Made by a program: the position numbers and the translations under genes
Notes under the pieces: model-generated
What the model was told of the DNA's origin: nothing
What the model saw: the letters and a program-made list of their open reading frames with translations, nothing else
Database searches by the model: none
Source: Lotus japonicus
Lineage: Eukaryota; Streptophyta; Magnoliopsida; Fabales; Fabaceae
Direction: 5' to 3'
NCBI RefSeq assembly: GCF_012489685.1
Contig: NC_080046.1
Location: 42,743,176-42,807,175 of the forward strand
DNA: 64,000 nucleotides
In this document: positions 1 to 11,594 of the stretch, one piece after another
How the letters are laid out: each line of letters begins with the position of its first letter
Numbering within the stretch: the first letter of the stretch is position 1

Positions 1-948
1 CTGAAGAACTGGTTTTAACAGCATATTTCCTTTTAAGCTCTTTGTGCTTATTTAGCAGAACATCATGTTTCTTCATTATTTCAGATAAGGCAGTTCTTAG
101 CTCAGATATAGAAAAGTTAGAGAATACCTCATCGTCATTGTCAGAGTCTGAGTCATCTCCTGAAGCTTCAGCACCTCTGCTGGTGGTAGCCATCAGAGCC
201 TCCACAGCTTCATCTTCTTCTGACTCAGCTTCATCAGAATCAGTTGCATCAAAGGTTATGAGAGCCTTCTTCTTGAACACTTTTCTTGGTCTCTTGTCCT
301 TCTTTAACTTGGGACAGTCACTCTTGTAGTGTCCAGATTCCTTGCACTCGAAGCAAGTGACTTCCTTTCCAGATGATTTCTTCTGACCAGATGAAGATTC
401 ATATCTTCCTGAACTTTTCTTTGGTCCTTTGCCTTTGTTGTGTCTGTTCTTCCAGAGTTTGCTTAATCTCTTTGTGAAAAGAGATAGTTCTTCATCACCA
501 GACGCATCTGATAGCTCTTCAGAGGAATCTTCTTCTTCTGCCTGATAAGCTTTCGCTTTGTCAGACTTTGACTTAAGAGCAATAGACTTGTCTTTCTTCT
601 GAGGCTTGTCCCCTTTGAGTCCAATCTCATGGCTTCTGAGATGACTCACGAGTTCTTCTAACTTCAACAAGTTCAAATTCCTGGAGAGTTTCAGGGCAGT
701 GACAAACGCTCTCCACTCCTTAGGCAAACTTCTGATAATCTTCTTGACATGATCACCAGTAGAGTAGCCCTTGTTTAGCACTCTGATTCCAGCAATCAGA
801 GTTTGAAACCTTGAGTACATCTCCTCAATGGTTTCACCAGATTCCATCTTAAACTGCTCATATTGTTGTATGAGAGCAAGAGCCTTGGTTTCCTTGACCT
901 CTTCATTTCCTTCATGCGTCATGACCAAGGAGTCAAAGATGGATTTAG
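1..948 (-). pseudogene. Sirevirus (Copia) gag fragment, truncated at both ends
   Basis: Read on the minus strand, this stretch encodes the distal half of a Sirevirus-type Copia gag. It resembles the better preserved gags at 17009-18718 and 43822-45375. A CCHC zinc knuckle (C-F-E-C-K-E-S-G-H-Y-K-S-D-C) lies near 330-360, followed by a Lys-rich stretch and an acidic Ser/Asp/Glu-rich tail, as in those copies. Similarity stops abruptly at about 948, before the gag N-terminus, and the other end runs off the window. No LTR or primer-binding site is attached here. It is diverged from the two internal Sirevirus gags, so it is a different family member. Gag packages retrotransposon RNA; this copy is a relic. 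Confidence 0.8.
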
Positions 949-1084
949 CCCCTCATCAAATTATAATATTGACTTATGGTATCTGCACAGTACCCTTTCA
1001 TCACACATATGCCCTTAGCCATAAAATTAATATCAAATATAACACTTTAGTTTTGGCTAATTAAATCATGGCTTTAACACATTT

Positions 1085-1200
1085 AAATGTTACATTTGTG
1101 ATCCAAAATTCTAACATTATCACTTATGGGCAATTAGATTGGAGGCTTTTCGTGATGCAAGTGATCTTTGCGAGATCGTTGAGGAGCACTATGTGGTTGG
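1085..1200 (+). pseudogene. Copia-type gag (UBN2) relic, part 1
   Basis: On the plus strand this reads as the N-terminal part of a UBN2-type Copia gag (H-L-W-A-I-R-L-E-A-F, then D-L-C-E-I-V-E-E-H-Y). The reading is cut exactly where the oligo-T end of the minus-strand LINE begins and resumes in the same frame at 10222. The two halves are therefore one relic split by the LINE. Upstream, 949-1084 is AT-rich and I see nothing recognisable in it. Confidence 0.6.
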
Positions 1201-1578
1201 TTTTTTATAGATAAGCCAAATTTTTGTATTGAAAAGGAAGTACAAGGGCTACTTCAGTCCCATTACAAGCAAAAACAAGGATAAAACAATACACTAAGAG
1301 GAAAAAATAAGCTAACTGAATGCAGCAGCACTACATGAGTTGCTGCTGACCAACAAACCATCTTTTACACCTAACAAAACTGCTACAGCAAGAGCACCCC
1401 CCCCCCTAAATTGAGCAGATGCACATTAAAGGATTTGTACACCACTCAAACATGGAATACCCAAACCCTTTCAAGTTAACAGTATTCCATTGCCAAGACC
1501 TCCACCTTACTAACTCCATTGCTTGCGGAATGCTAAACACCTCATCCCGGAACACAATCCTGTTTCGCACCAACCATA

Positions 1579-2825
1579 TGAAGGTGCGAAAAACACTAGA
1601 AAGGGGGGGGGGGGGTTTGAATAGAGTTTTTGAACCACGGGTATACTTTTAAGCTTTTTCAAAACTCAAAGATAAAAACTAAGTGCTGAATGATAGGAAG
1701 TAAAGCACGCAAGTATTTTATCCTGGTTCACTTGAGATAAAAGCTCAAGCTAATCCAGTCCACCTGTGAAGGTGATTTCTTCCTTCTTCTGATGAAGGCA
1801 ATCCACTAAAATCAATGAGTGTTACAACTGCACTTTGCAACCTGCTAAGTGACTAACAATACACTGATTTTCTCACTAGTATCCTCTTAAGAAGCTGATC
1901 TACCGATCCTCTTAAGACTAGCTAAATACTGAATCAGCCTTGATTCAGTCCTCTCAAGATCCGACCAACCTTGGTCTCTTGATGAACTTTACAATGTGAT
2001 GTAAAAGGTTTCGGGTTTACAATAAGTGCTTCTAACAAGCGAATAGTAAACTCAGATGTTTAAGAACAGTGAAGAAATAATGCTAAGAGAATGGTTCGTA
2101 TATGTTGAATGTTTTCAGCAAAGTTTCTTAGCTTCTTTCTTCTTTCTTCAGCCTTTATATACTCCAAGGCTTGTGATGTAGCCGTTGCTAGGGTTTTATC
2201 CGTTGGAGTGGCAATTCTGTGATATCAGACTGCTAGGCTGTACAAGGTAGGTGGCGGACAGACTGAGATATGTACGACGTTGTACTGTGATAGCGACCTG
2301 TCCTTTCACCAGTTGACTTGTGAACAAGGAGCTTCAGATGAACGTTGGTGAAGCTACTGATCATCGTCAGATTGAAGCTTGGATTCTTCTGACCTTGCAA
2401 CTTCTGCTTCTGAACACGTTCCTCAGAACTTCTGATCGTCAGAGCTAGAATGGCTTGGGTCTTTAGAACCAACTTCTTGCAAGTCTTCAGAACTTGTGTC
2501 TTCTGCTTCTGGACCGTTCCACTGGAACATCTGGTCTTCAGAACTTCTGACTTGGGTTCTTCAGAACTTCTTGAGAGCTTCCAACTTCCGAGCTTCTGAA
2601 GCTTTTGCCACTGTTCAGAACGAACATGGTAGGATAAAGAGCTCTCTTTTTAGTAACCCTTGGTTCTTCTTCTTCTGAACGAATAGGCTTGGGTCAGATT
2701 CAGAACCTGTTTGTCACATCTTAAAAAGACAAACGTTAGGGTACCACAATTGTTCATCATTACAAATCTTAATTGTAATCATCAAAACATAGAGATGCAA
2801 CCACTGATCAAACCTTGATCTTACA
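1579..2825 (-). mobile_element. Sirevirus solo LTR (TSD CCATA)
   Basis: This is a 1,247-bp LTR in minus orientation. Its minus-strand ends are TGTAAGATCAAG and CACCTTCA, matching the Sirevirus LTRs at 15804, 19380, 39411 and 53027. It has the same TCAGA-rich body, a TATA-like TATATAAA near 2155-2163 and a long homopolymer (G run near 1602-1615) before the end. CCATA is duplicated at 1574-1578 and 2826-2830. With the LTR and one TSD copy removed, the LINE zf-RVT reading frame continues. No internal region remains, so this is the product of LTR-LTR recombination. Confidence 0.95.
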
Positions 2826-3400
2826 CCATAAAGTCCATATAACAGCGAACCACACCGACCGCATTCCACTCCGCTGAATTTTGTTCCCTCCAAAAGAAAA
2901 TTGCAGAAGATGGTCTTTCACCATCTCAGGTAGAGGTGTAAGAATGCCAAGCCATTTATAGTATTCCAGCCAAAGCTCCCTGGCAACCGAACAAGAAAGC
3001 AGAAGATGTGCACTGCTCTATTTCTTCACAGAACACAATCTGCACAATGCTGCTTGCGGGTCTACAATAACACCACGTTTCAACAGATTCACAAAGCAAG
3101 GAATCTGATCCTTCAAGCATCGCCACGCGAACGCCTTGACGCTAGAAGGAGCCTGCGATCTCCACACAAGATTAAACGCGGCATCAGGATGATCCAAAGC
3201 TGGTTCCTGAAGAAACACATACGCAGAATGGACCGAATACACCCCATCAGAACTAGGCTTCCAAATCCAAGAATCGGTTTTCTCTTTCTGAAGATTAACA
3301 GCAGCAAGAGACTCAAGCATGGAGCACAGCCATCCCCTCTCACGCACACCCAACGACCACTGCCAAGTGAATCGGTTTTCTCTTTCTGAAGATTACAGGA
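2826..3400 (-). pseudogene. LINE zf-RVT region
   Basis: The minus strand encodes the zinc-binding region found C-terminal to plant L1 reverse transcriptases. Landmarks are S-D-G-V-Y-S-V-H-S-A-Y, then F-A-W-R-C-L-K-D-Q-I-P, then a C-x2-C pair (C-R-L-C). After the nested solo LTR is removed it continues at 1573 with L-W-L-V-R-N-R-I-V-F-R. It is split into overlapping frames by small indels and by the nested LTR, so it is not functional. Confidence 0.8.
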
Positions 3401-3462
3401 CGTTTCAAACTAGACAGATTGTACAGATTATAGAACTGGTCACGAAAGGTCCCCAATCCTGT

Positions 3463-5557
3463 CTAGTTTTCCAACCAGAATTGTGTTGAGTCTCCTCCAT
3501 GGATTGTCTTCTGAGTGCCTTCCTCAAACCAATTCACATCACCAAAACAGCAAGCATGTTGAACATCAGACCAACAAGTTGAATCCTTGATGTACATGTT
3601 CTCATACTTAGCTCTGAGCACTCGACACCACAAGCCATGTTTCTCTGTATGACATCGCCACAACCATTTCCCCAACAAAGCTCTGTTAAACAGATCCAAA
3701 CACTTGATGCCTAAACCCCCAACATCCTTTGGTTGACAAACAACTGACCACTTTACCCAAGCAATTCTCTGCTTCCCTTCCTCCGCCCCCCAAAGGAAAT
3801 CACGCATGATCCTAGTACAAACCTTCACAACACAAGGTGGAATACGGAAAAACGACAAAAAGAAAAGCGGTAGCGCAGAGAGAACACTTTGAATCAGACA
3901 GATGCGCCCCCCGAAAGATACCAATTTCTGCTTCCAAGAAGCAAGCCTATTCCTCATCTTGCGGATAATTGGTTCCCAAGTCTTCAAACTATTCGCTTTC
4001 CCACCCACTGGAATGCCCAAATAAATGAAAGGAATGCGCATAACCTTACAATTCAAGAAGGATGCAAACTGATGAGTGATACCCGAATCCAAGGCTATGC
4101 AAGCTAGCTTGCTCTTGTGAAAATTAACCTTCAAGCCAGAAACCAATTCAAAACAGCGCAGGATGCATTTTAATCCCACCAAATTCTGAATAGTAGCCTC
4201 CCCCAAGAACATTGTATCATCAGCAAACTGCAGTAACGATACCTCAAGATCACGTCGGCCCCCTACCGTGATGCCTTTCAATTTACCGAATGCTACTGCA
4301 TTTTTGAAACAAACCATTCAGTCCTTCTGCAATTATCAAGAACAGGAAATGAGCCAAAGGGTCTCCCTGCCGGAGTCCCTTTTCCATTTAGAATTCCCCA
4401 CATGGGCTTCCATTTACCAATACAGAAACAGAAGCAGATTTCAGACATCCCATAATCCAACCAATCCACTTATAGCAAAAATTCATCCTCGCCATCATGT
4501 ACTCTAAGAAATCCCATTCCACTGAGTCATAAGCTTTTTCATAATCAACCTTGAAGATGATACTCGGGCGCTTCTTAAGCTTAGCCTCATGCATAACCTC
4601 ATTCAACACCACCACACTATCCAACATATTCCGACCCCCAATCAAAGAAAACTGTCTCTCATCAATTACCTTCCCAATGACACATCTCAATATGGTCGCT
4701 AAAAGCTTAGAGATAACTTTATAGATGCAACCAATAAGGGAGATAGGCCTAAAATCAGTAAGAACCTGTGGAGACTTCACCTTCGGGATTAGAACAATAA
4801 AGGAAGCGTTACACCCACGTGGCCATGAACCTCTCCTCCAGAACTCCTTTACGAACTTGATTAAATCCCCTTTGAGCAGATCCCAAAATGTCTGAATGAA
4901 CCTGAAATTAAAACCATTTGAACCCGGACTTTTATTCCCACCACACTCCCACACCGCCTACTTAATTTCCAGCTCATCAACAGGACCAACCAGCAACAAA
5001 TTATTCGCATTCGAAATAATTTTGAATTGAACACCATCAAGCTTTGGCTTAGCCCACGCATCAGACTTGAACTTGGTCACAAAGAAATCCTGGACAACCT
5101 CCTGAACCTTCCTTGGCTCCTCTTCCCACACCCCATCCACCATGAGCCCTACAATGGAGTTTGACCTTCGCTTCCAATTGATTGTTGAGTGAAAATAAGA
5201 TGAATTTTGATCACCATCAACCAACCATTGCATGCGAGCCTTCTGACACAACAACGACTCATGAAACCGCAAAACACTCCAAAAATCGGAAATAAGGTTT
5301 CTTCGTAATGCCAATTCTTCCTGTGACAGCCCCTCCTCTTCCTCCTTCACATCCAATAAATTAATTTTACGCACCGCCTCCTCCCGCCTAGTCCTCAAAT
5401 CACCAAAAACCTCCTTATTCCAAGCCTTTAGCCGCCCTCTCAACCCCTTCAATTTCTCCTTGAGCACAAACAATCCCCACCCCCTAATATGCATGTCCTT
5501 CCAAGATTGCTTAACAAAAGGCTGTAAGCGCGGATCATTCAGCCAACAATTGAGCAC
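3463..5557 (-). pseudogene. LINE reverse transcriptase
   Basis: This is an L1-type reverse transcriptase in several minus-strand fragments. At 4954-4388 are K-S-P-G-S-N-G-F-N, I-P-K-V, F-R-P-I-S-L-I-G and the first catalytic region K-V-D-Y-E-K-A-Y-D-S-V. A frame change near 4390-4320 leads to the second catalytic motif F-A-D-D at about 4230, followed by the thumb region L-G-I-P-V-G-G. The 5557-4958 stretch is the linker between endonuclease and RT. The enzyme would copy LINE RNA at a nicked target. The catalytic aspartates remain, but frameshifts and stops break the polyprotein. Confidence 0.88.
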
Positions 5558-5559
5558 CC

Positions 5560-6316
5560 TAAATGGCTTAGGGCTTCAATCATGAGCCAGTTGTCGCAGC
5601 AGCAACGGACAATGATCAGATATATCACGATCGAGCACCAGTTGGGAACAGTTTGGCCATGCCACACACCAACCATGAGTGACTAGAAACCTATCAATCC
5701 GGCTTTAAGCTTGACTAGTTAGCCTCCTCCAAGTAAACTTCCTACCTGCCAAAGGAATATCAACCAGTTCCATGTTAGCAATAAAAACATTAAACTCTTG
5801 CATCTCCCTCCTTTGTGAATACTGGCATCCAAAATTACCCCTCATTTCCTCCTCGTACAGAACAACATTAAAATCTCCCGCAAGACACCACAAAGTAATG
5901 TCACAACTTTGCCGCCAAGCAAGAAGAGCATTCCACAAGGAGCTCTTCCCTTCAAAATCACAAGGAGAGTAAACATTGACCACAACACACTTCGACTGAG
6001 TTAGTTCCCAGCGCCCTACTAACCCCAAAAAACTAGGTCCCTCCACACACTGCTCCAACACAAATAATTTAGAACTTCATATACACAACAATTCCCCACC
6101 CCTATTCACAGCCGGGATAGCATTCCAATCGAACTCTGAATCACCCCATAAAGAACAACACACCCTCCTATCAACAGTAAGAAATTTTGTTTCCTGAACA
6201 CAGAGTGTTTCAACATGATTTTTACCCACTAACTCCCTCACCACCCTCCTCTTCGCATTGTCCCCCAAACCCCTCACATTATAAGACAGCACATTCATTG
6301 ATACATACCTGGACAT
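5560..6316 (-). pseudogene. LINE AP-type endonuclease
   Basis: This is an exonuclease-endonuclease-phosphatase domain on the minus strand. It starts near 6316 with M-N-V-L-S-Y-N-V-R-G-L-G and Q-E-T-K, the Asn and Glu metal-site motifs. It continues with N-V-Y-S-P and G-D-F-N-V-V, the conserved GDFN motif. The reading frame overlaps the end of ORF1 (6295), a normal ORF1/ORF2 layout. In-frame stops near 6077 and 5705 inactivate it. The enzyme would nick target DNA to prime reverse transcription. Confidence 0.85.
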
Positions 6317-7569
6317 CCTCCATTCTGGCCGCCATGACCAGTTTTCCCAGAAGCATCACGCTGCTCCAAAGCCATTAATCTACTAACAATCTCCTTCTCC
6401 TCATCCCCATAAGAAACCCCAAAATCCTTCCCCATTTCCCACAAGTTCCTAGCCTCCACCGCTACCCCACGAAGCCAAGAATCAAGCATACTAAAATCAG
6501 AACCAGAATCCGGCAAAGCTGAAGTGAGGGAGTAACAAATTCTTCTCAAATTTATGTGAATAGCTGCCTTAGATTGAGCACAATCCAGCCTAGAAGGGGC
6601 TGAAGATGAGGAACGAACCCGCTGGCAGAGGACATCAAACTGATTACTGACATCCACCCCCATATCAGCCCCATGCGCCCTTGGTTTGAAAGTCCCTACC
6701 GCAGCAATAGATGGAATTGTCTCTGTTACATCCTCAACCCTTAGCGTTAAGGGCTGCTCCAAAGAGGTACTGGGCTCAGGCTGGGTCGGGTTTAAAATGA
6801 CCCTGTTTTCCTCCATAGGCAGCCCATCAAGTACAAAACCTCAATTGGGCCTCCCATCATCCAAACGACCCACTTGTTCCGCATACCCATCACATGCCTT
6901 ATTATTTTGAATTGTCTTGGGTCCCACCACAACAGGAAAAGTGTCATCAGTCTCCTCTACCAGTTCAACCTGTTGCTCTACAGATCCCGAGGATTGCTCA
7001 TGATTAGTTGAGGAATCCACGTGCAAATTATTTATCATTCCGCAATCATTGCCTGCTACATTACTATTCAAATCATAACCGCCACCTCCGTTACCAGCCC
7101 CGGAAATATCGTTACTCTCTTCAACGGACATATTCAAAGCTCAAATCATCACCAGCAAAGCTCCGAGCCAGCCCTTGAGAATCATCGTTCAAAGACCTGC
7201 TACCTGAGCCATCATCATCGTCATCCTCGTCTGACCGTTCCCGACAACGACAAATGATCACACTCACGCCCCCAATTTCTTCTATGATGCGCTCACCAAA
7301 TAGCATTCCATTAATGAGTAGCTTCCTAGTCTGAGCAACAATACCAGGCATCTCTGTACGTACATGCAACCTAGCATACTCCAGCATGGACATGTCCTCA
7401 GTGCAACCATCGACAGAAATCAGAGTGCCGGTCGGTCGGAGTAACTCCGCAAAGCAGTCTCGCTTCCACATGTGCAACGGAATACAGTACAACGAACCCA
7501 CGTAAGTCGGGCCGTGGGAGCTGCCGCCGGAGTCCATTTAGACAACGAAGCAAATATTGCTTTAGGGCC
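6295..7569 (-). pseudogene. LINE ORF1, distal part
   Basis: This is the second half of the plant LINE ORF1 on the minus strand. It begins near 7569 with a DUF4283-like region (P-L-H-M-W-K-R-D-C-F-A-E-L) and an acidic low-complexity stretch (Asp run near 7200-7220), then a long polar linker down to 6295. The frame changes at least twice (near 7500, 7120 and 6820). The first half, with the RRM, lies beyond the LTR element remnant at 7570-9640. ORF1 proteins bind the LINE RNA. Confidence 0.65.
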
Positions 7570-9640
7570 TGTGATAGCGATTCCGCAAGTGTACGGATTG
7601 ATCGAAGTAATACAAAAGATTGTCGAACCACAAGGATAGTTGTTCATCAATTGCTTCTAAGAGTTTTGTGTTCAGAATGTGAAAAAGAAAGCAATATAAG
7701 TTTGAGGGTTTGTTGTGTGAATAACACACTTGTGATGAAGAGCAAGAATTATAATTCAGATAAAGAAGTACCCTGGAAAAAGCTCCACTTAGTCCAATTA
7801 TGGTTCTCAAATCAAATTCTTATATGAAGCTCAGAATCCTTATCCATGATATTATAGCCTCTACCTCTACTTGTTAATTCCTTAATCAAGTAAATCATTC
7901 AATTTCATTTGCCAAACCTAATGCCTTAGTGCCTAGTCAATTCAATTGAAGAATGAAGTTTATAAGTTCAGGCCAACACAATAAGTTTCTACCCTTATTC
8001 CTAAGTGATAGCAAACAAATCAATCTCATCCCAAGTCCCTTAATCCTCACCAACTTCCGTTGTGCAAGAAGAAAGCAAAACACTTGTGTGCACTCCAGAG
8101 AATATTGATTCAGAGAAAAGATACATGGAAAAGAAATTTTATTCATATAAGAAAATAAGAAGTTTAAACCATAATCAGAACTAAGGTTCACTTCACCCAA
8201 AGTACAAAGAGAAACTAGCCAAGCATGGCTAGGGAATTCATAATGCAAACTAAATGAACAAAAACCTGAAAGAAGAGGGCCAAGAAGCCTCCCACAAGCT
8301 CCAAGGAACTAAAACTCTAAGTTTTGTTCAAAAAAGTACAAGATACCTAAAAGAAATAACAAAATCCCTATTTATAGAGTTTCCAGCGGTAATCCACGCA
8401 AGTGCGGGGTCTCCACCACGCACATGCGTGGGCAAGACGCTCAAAATCGCACAATTCACAGCATCAGATTTTGCCACCACGCATGTGCGGGGTCTCCACT
8501 ACGCACATGCGTGGCCAATCTGTCAATTTTTAGCTTTTAAGTCTGTTTACCACGCATGTGCGTGGCCATAACGGCGCACATGCGTGGTCTTCACGTTCCA
8601 GCCCCTTCCTCATACAGAACCACCACGCATGTGCGGGGTCTCCACCACGCACATGCGTGGTCTTCACCAGTTTTTTCAGCAGCTTTGTAACTCCCTTTCC
8701 CACAATTATCATTGCTCATTACTTTGCCTTCAACCATCATCATTAGCCATCAAGAGTCTATCAAACCTGAAAAGCATCTCAAGAACTCTATGAGAACAAC
8801 CATGTAACTCCTGAATATATCTCATTAATGAATATTTCATCAATCCCCCATTCAATCCAGCAAACAAAAACCCCCAAAAGCTCATCAACACTCATAATCT
8901 CACAAAGTTTCAGTTTAAGTCTGACCAAAAGAATTAACCCCAAACTAAAACTAATAGAAACTAATAAAAAGATTAAGTAAATAGATTAAAAAAAACTAAA
9001 CTAATGCAAATGCATTTATGAACTAAAAAGGGACTTAACTTGACTAATAACTCAATAAAGGACTAAAAAGGTAAAAGAAAGAAACAAGAAGGACTCGACA
9101 AAGATAGAATAAACATCGGGTCATCACACCACTATACTCAACGGCAGCTTGTCCTCAAGCGTAAACTCAAGGTAGCTTGTCCTCAAGCACAGAATAAATC
9201 ACCCCTTCTTCAGCTGCTTAAGCTTTTCAAAACAAGATACTTCACAAAACAAAAGAAAGGTCAAATGCACACTACTAAAGATGAGAAGTCAGCAAGAGTA
9301 AGCAAGACTTCCAAGCAAGAGCTCATCAACTTCCTCACATGTCAAGCACTTTCCTCACATTTTGGTGCTCTAACATACAAGCACAAAACTTCAGCCCTGG
9401 TAATCAATCAAATCAAAGTTAGTTGCAAAGTAGCAAGAATAAGAGAGAGACTGAAAATGATTGTAACTTTGGCTAGGGTAAAGGTAGGGAAACCAAGAAA
9501 AAGGGTAGCACAAGGGGCTCTCAAAACATGTTGGGGTGAGTGACTTCTTTATTCAACACAACCTGAGCAGAATGTTTAGACTTTGGGATTCCTTCCTTCT
9601 TTTTATTTTATTTTCTTTTTCTTTTGTTTTTCAATTGTCA
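7570..9640 (-). mobile_element. Athila-like LTR element remnant inside LINE ORF1
   Basis: An LTR of about 1.56 kb (7570-9126) in minus orientation starts TGATGACCCGATG and ends CGGAATCGCTATCACA. It has a TATA box (TCTATAAATAGG near 8364-8375). It is followed by about 500 bp that look like the internal 3' region of the same element (minus strand upstream of the LTR). Then LINE ORF1 resumes near 9640. The right border is not sharp and I found no TSD, so this is probably a 5'-truncated or recombined copy. The lineage is inferred from general resemblance of the LTR to Athila-type LTRs. It carries the inverted-repeat array at 8393-8670. Confidence 0.6.
8393..8670. repeat. Array of CCACGCA-xx-TGCGTGG inverted repeats in an LTR
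   Basis: Four composite units repeat here, starting near 8394, 8478, 8550 and 8620. Each pairs a motif like CCACGCATGTGCGGGG with a motif like CCACGCACATGCGTGG, separated by about 8 bases. The second motif is a 7-bp perfect inverted repeat with a 2-bp centre. The units contain E-box-like CACATG/CATGTG cores and could be protein-binding sites, hairpins or both. The array lies just left of the TATA box of the minus-oriented LTR (near 8364-8375), so it is in the U3 region upstream of the promoter. Confidence 0.75.
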
Positions 9641-10214
9641 AGGCACTTGCCCTTCACAACACGCTTGGTGTTCACAAGCGCAGGTCAAGACTTGACCACT
9701 TGAGCAAACAACTTCCTGGTTTGGTCTGCCCGTGAAGCACCATGGTGCCTCGCATCACCACCAGGACCCCTCCTATCGCCATGACGCAGGTTCTGTGATT
9801 GATTCCCCTCATCAGACCCCTTAGGACGTTTGGCAAATCTCGGAAAATTAACATATGCATCTTCATATTCCCGATCAAAATGGTGTCCAGTTCCTGCTCA
9901 AGTCTCGCTGGGTTTTTCACTCCTAAGAATCTCACAAATCCAAATCGCCAACCTAGTTTGTTACGTCTAGGTGCAATGAAGACTTCCCAGACCCGATCAT
10001 ACCTTTGGAACACCTTGCATAGATCCTTTTCTGCATAATTCTCAGGAAAATTGGAGAAAAAATAATGGGTAATGTCCCCCCCCCTCGAGGTGAAGGGTTC
10101 CCCCACCCACCGCCACGGCGTTGATCCTTCGAATTAGAATGACGCCGCCGAACCTTCCTCACGTTCACGTTCTCTTTCTCTTTCCACTTCGCCCTCCCGT
10201 TCTCTCTCAGCTCC
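9640..10214 (-). pseudogene. LINE ORF1, RRM-containing 5' part
   Basis: The first half of LINE ORF1 lies on the minus strand. A basic N-terminus rich in Arg, Lys and Glu (10214-10090) is followed by an RRM (10080 to about 9830), with the RNP2-like F-S-N-F-P and the RNP1-like F-G-F-V-R-F. A run of C/G at 10076-10085 puts the two in different frames, so the start is separated from the RRM by a frameshift. RRM-type ORF1 proteins are typical of plant L1 elements and bind RNA. Confidence 0.75.
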
Positions 10215-10516
10215 TGGTTGGTGCGTGACAAGAAAATTGAATGCTTAATCAAATCATGTATCATAAGGAAATAAAACAACAAAAGTTAAAGCCAAAGTAT
10301 TAGTTATTTTCTGTTATTTCTCCACCAATCTTTACCAGAATACTGAAACTTTACAATGGCCATCTGGAATTTTCTCAAGCAAGAGTATGAAGGAAATGAG
10401 AAAGTCAAAGAGATGCAAGTGTTGAATTTGATCAGGGAATTTGAGATGCAACGAATGAAGGAGTCGGAAACAACTAAAGTATATTTTGACAAAATTCAAG
10501 CATTGTCAACAAGGTA
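10215..10516 (+). pseudogene. Copia-type gag (UBN2) relic, part 2
   Basis: This continues the relic at 1085-1200 in the same frame beyond the LINE. It reads S-P-P-I-F-T-R-I, then, after a one-base frame change near 10356, W-N-F-L-K-Q-E-Y-E-G-N and Q-V-L-N-L-I-R-E-F-E and R-M-K-E-S-E-T. These are hallmark positions of the UBN2 domain. Two in-frame stops and the frame change make it a pseudogene. Similarity ends at about 10516. Confidence 0.7.
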
Positions 10517-10649
10517 GAGTTTTTGTCATCTCTTCAATAATATTAGTTTTCCGATGTTAAAAAAATAACTTCATTAATATTTAAATCACATTATGTGATT
10601 ATTTTAATAAACTTAAATTCAAACCTTTTGATAAAGAAATGTGACCATA

Positions 10650-10764
10650 GTCCCCGTAGGATAGCTCAAGTGGTAGAAGCTGGGGACATATGGGTTGAGT
10701 AGGGGAAAGTCCAGTGATCGATTCTTGACGGGTGTAATTTAACTTTCCGATGTACCCAAAAAAA
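10650..10764 (+). mobile_element. tRNA-derived SINE with 13-bp TSD
   Basis: A short element of about 115 bp contains a polymerase III box A-like GGATAGCTCAAGTGGTAGAAG and a box B-like GTGATCGATTC. It ends in GTACCC followed by an A run. The 13-bp AAATGTGACCATA flanks it exactly (10637-10649 and 10765-10777). All of this is diagnostic of a plant SINE mobilised by LINE machinery. Confidence 0.88.
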
Positions 10765-10777
10765 AAATGTGACCATA

Positions 10778-11229
10778 TGAAATTATTTTTGTGTTTACCT
10801 ATCAATTAATTATGAATGTTTTCTACATAAAAAAGATAAAATTCCACTATGATTGGAGACAGTTAATTATGAGTTTATTAGAAAGCATCCTTATTTCTAA
10901 TAAACTTTCTCTATTCTCAAAAGAATTCATTGCACACTAACAAGTGTAAAAAAAATGTAATATCTTTTTTTTTTAAAGAGTAAAAAAAGTGTAATATCAT
11001 TCAATAAGAATCGACTCATTTAATATAATTGATTTTTTTCGAACGTCATTATAATTGAATTTGAATTATGAAATGTGTTAATTAAGTTCTCTTAGTCAAT
11101 GTTAATTAGTGGCAACAATGAAGAGGAAGAGAAAGAACTCATAATTTACATGTCAACAGTTTTAGTTATATAATGAAAAAAAATATTAAAAATACTTTAT
11201 ATAAATAACTATCTTAATAACACATTGAT
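10778..11229. other. AT-rich intergenic stretch
   Basis: This is AT-rich sequence with several A and T homopolymers. I see no coding potential or repeat structure that I can name. Confidence 0.5.
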
Positions 11230-11402
11230 TTTAAAAAATATGTGTGGATGCTTGAATCCCTTTAAACAATGTCTTATGTTCGAGTCTTGTGGATGAAAAA
11301 AAAGCTTCACTGGGAGAGTTCACTCCACCATGATATGAAAATTCTTAACTCGAGCAGAATTACCTCTAAATGAGGATACGTGTAAGTAAAAAAAAAAGAT
11401 TT
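11230..11402 (+). mobile_element. Possible second SINE-like element
   Basis: A stretch with a box B-like GTTCGAGTC near 11279-11287 and an A-rich end near 11389-11399 is bracketed by similar but imperfect AT-rich words (GATTTTAAAAAATAT on the left, GATTTAAAAATATAT on the right). The target site is low complexity, so the duplication is weak evidence. Confidence 0.35.
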
Positions 11403-11594
11403 AAAAATATATATTTTTGTGGTAGGAAGGTTAATATGAGTTGATTTAATGATTTAAAAAAAATGTTTAGTTAAAAAACATTTTTAAAAATATATTAGTC
11501 ATAATTTTTTGACTTTTTAATTTAATTATCATAAAAACTTTCATTAAATGCAGTAAAATCTTTCTACATTTGTATTAAAATACATGAAGAAAAA

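Larger units (their letters stand above)
1201..10214 (-). mobile_element. L1-type LINE, degenerate, with nested LTR insertions
   Basis: This is a non-LTR retrotransposon on the minus strand. From 5' to 3' it has an RRM-bearing ORF1 (10214 to about 9640, resuming at 7569-6295), an AP-type endonuclease (6316-5560), a reverse transcriptase (5557-3463) and a zf-RVT region (3400-2826, resuming at 1573). Its 3' end is oligo-T on the plus strand (1201-1206) followed by ATAGATAAGC. The 7-bp TGGTTGG occurs at 1194-1200 and 10215-10221 and fits a short target duplication. It landed in a Copia gag relic. Several frameshifts and stops show it is dead. A solo LTR (1579-2825) and an LTR element remnant (7570 to about 9640) are nested in it. 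Confidence 0.88.

Noticed and set aside
3006..3389. A 127-codon plus-strand frame over the LINE zf-RVT region
   Set aside because: It is the shadow of the minus-strand LINE coding sequence and has no start context or domain of its own.
8393..8670. CRISPR-like regular repeats
   Set aside because: The units are inverted-repeat motifs inside a plant LTR, with no unique spacers and no associated genes.
8254..8746. Overlapping frames rich in His-Ala-Cys-Ala-Trp repeats
   Set aside because: They arise from translating the inverted-repeat array in the LTR in several frames. The repetition is in DNA, not in protein.
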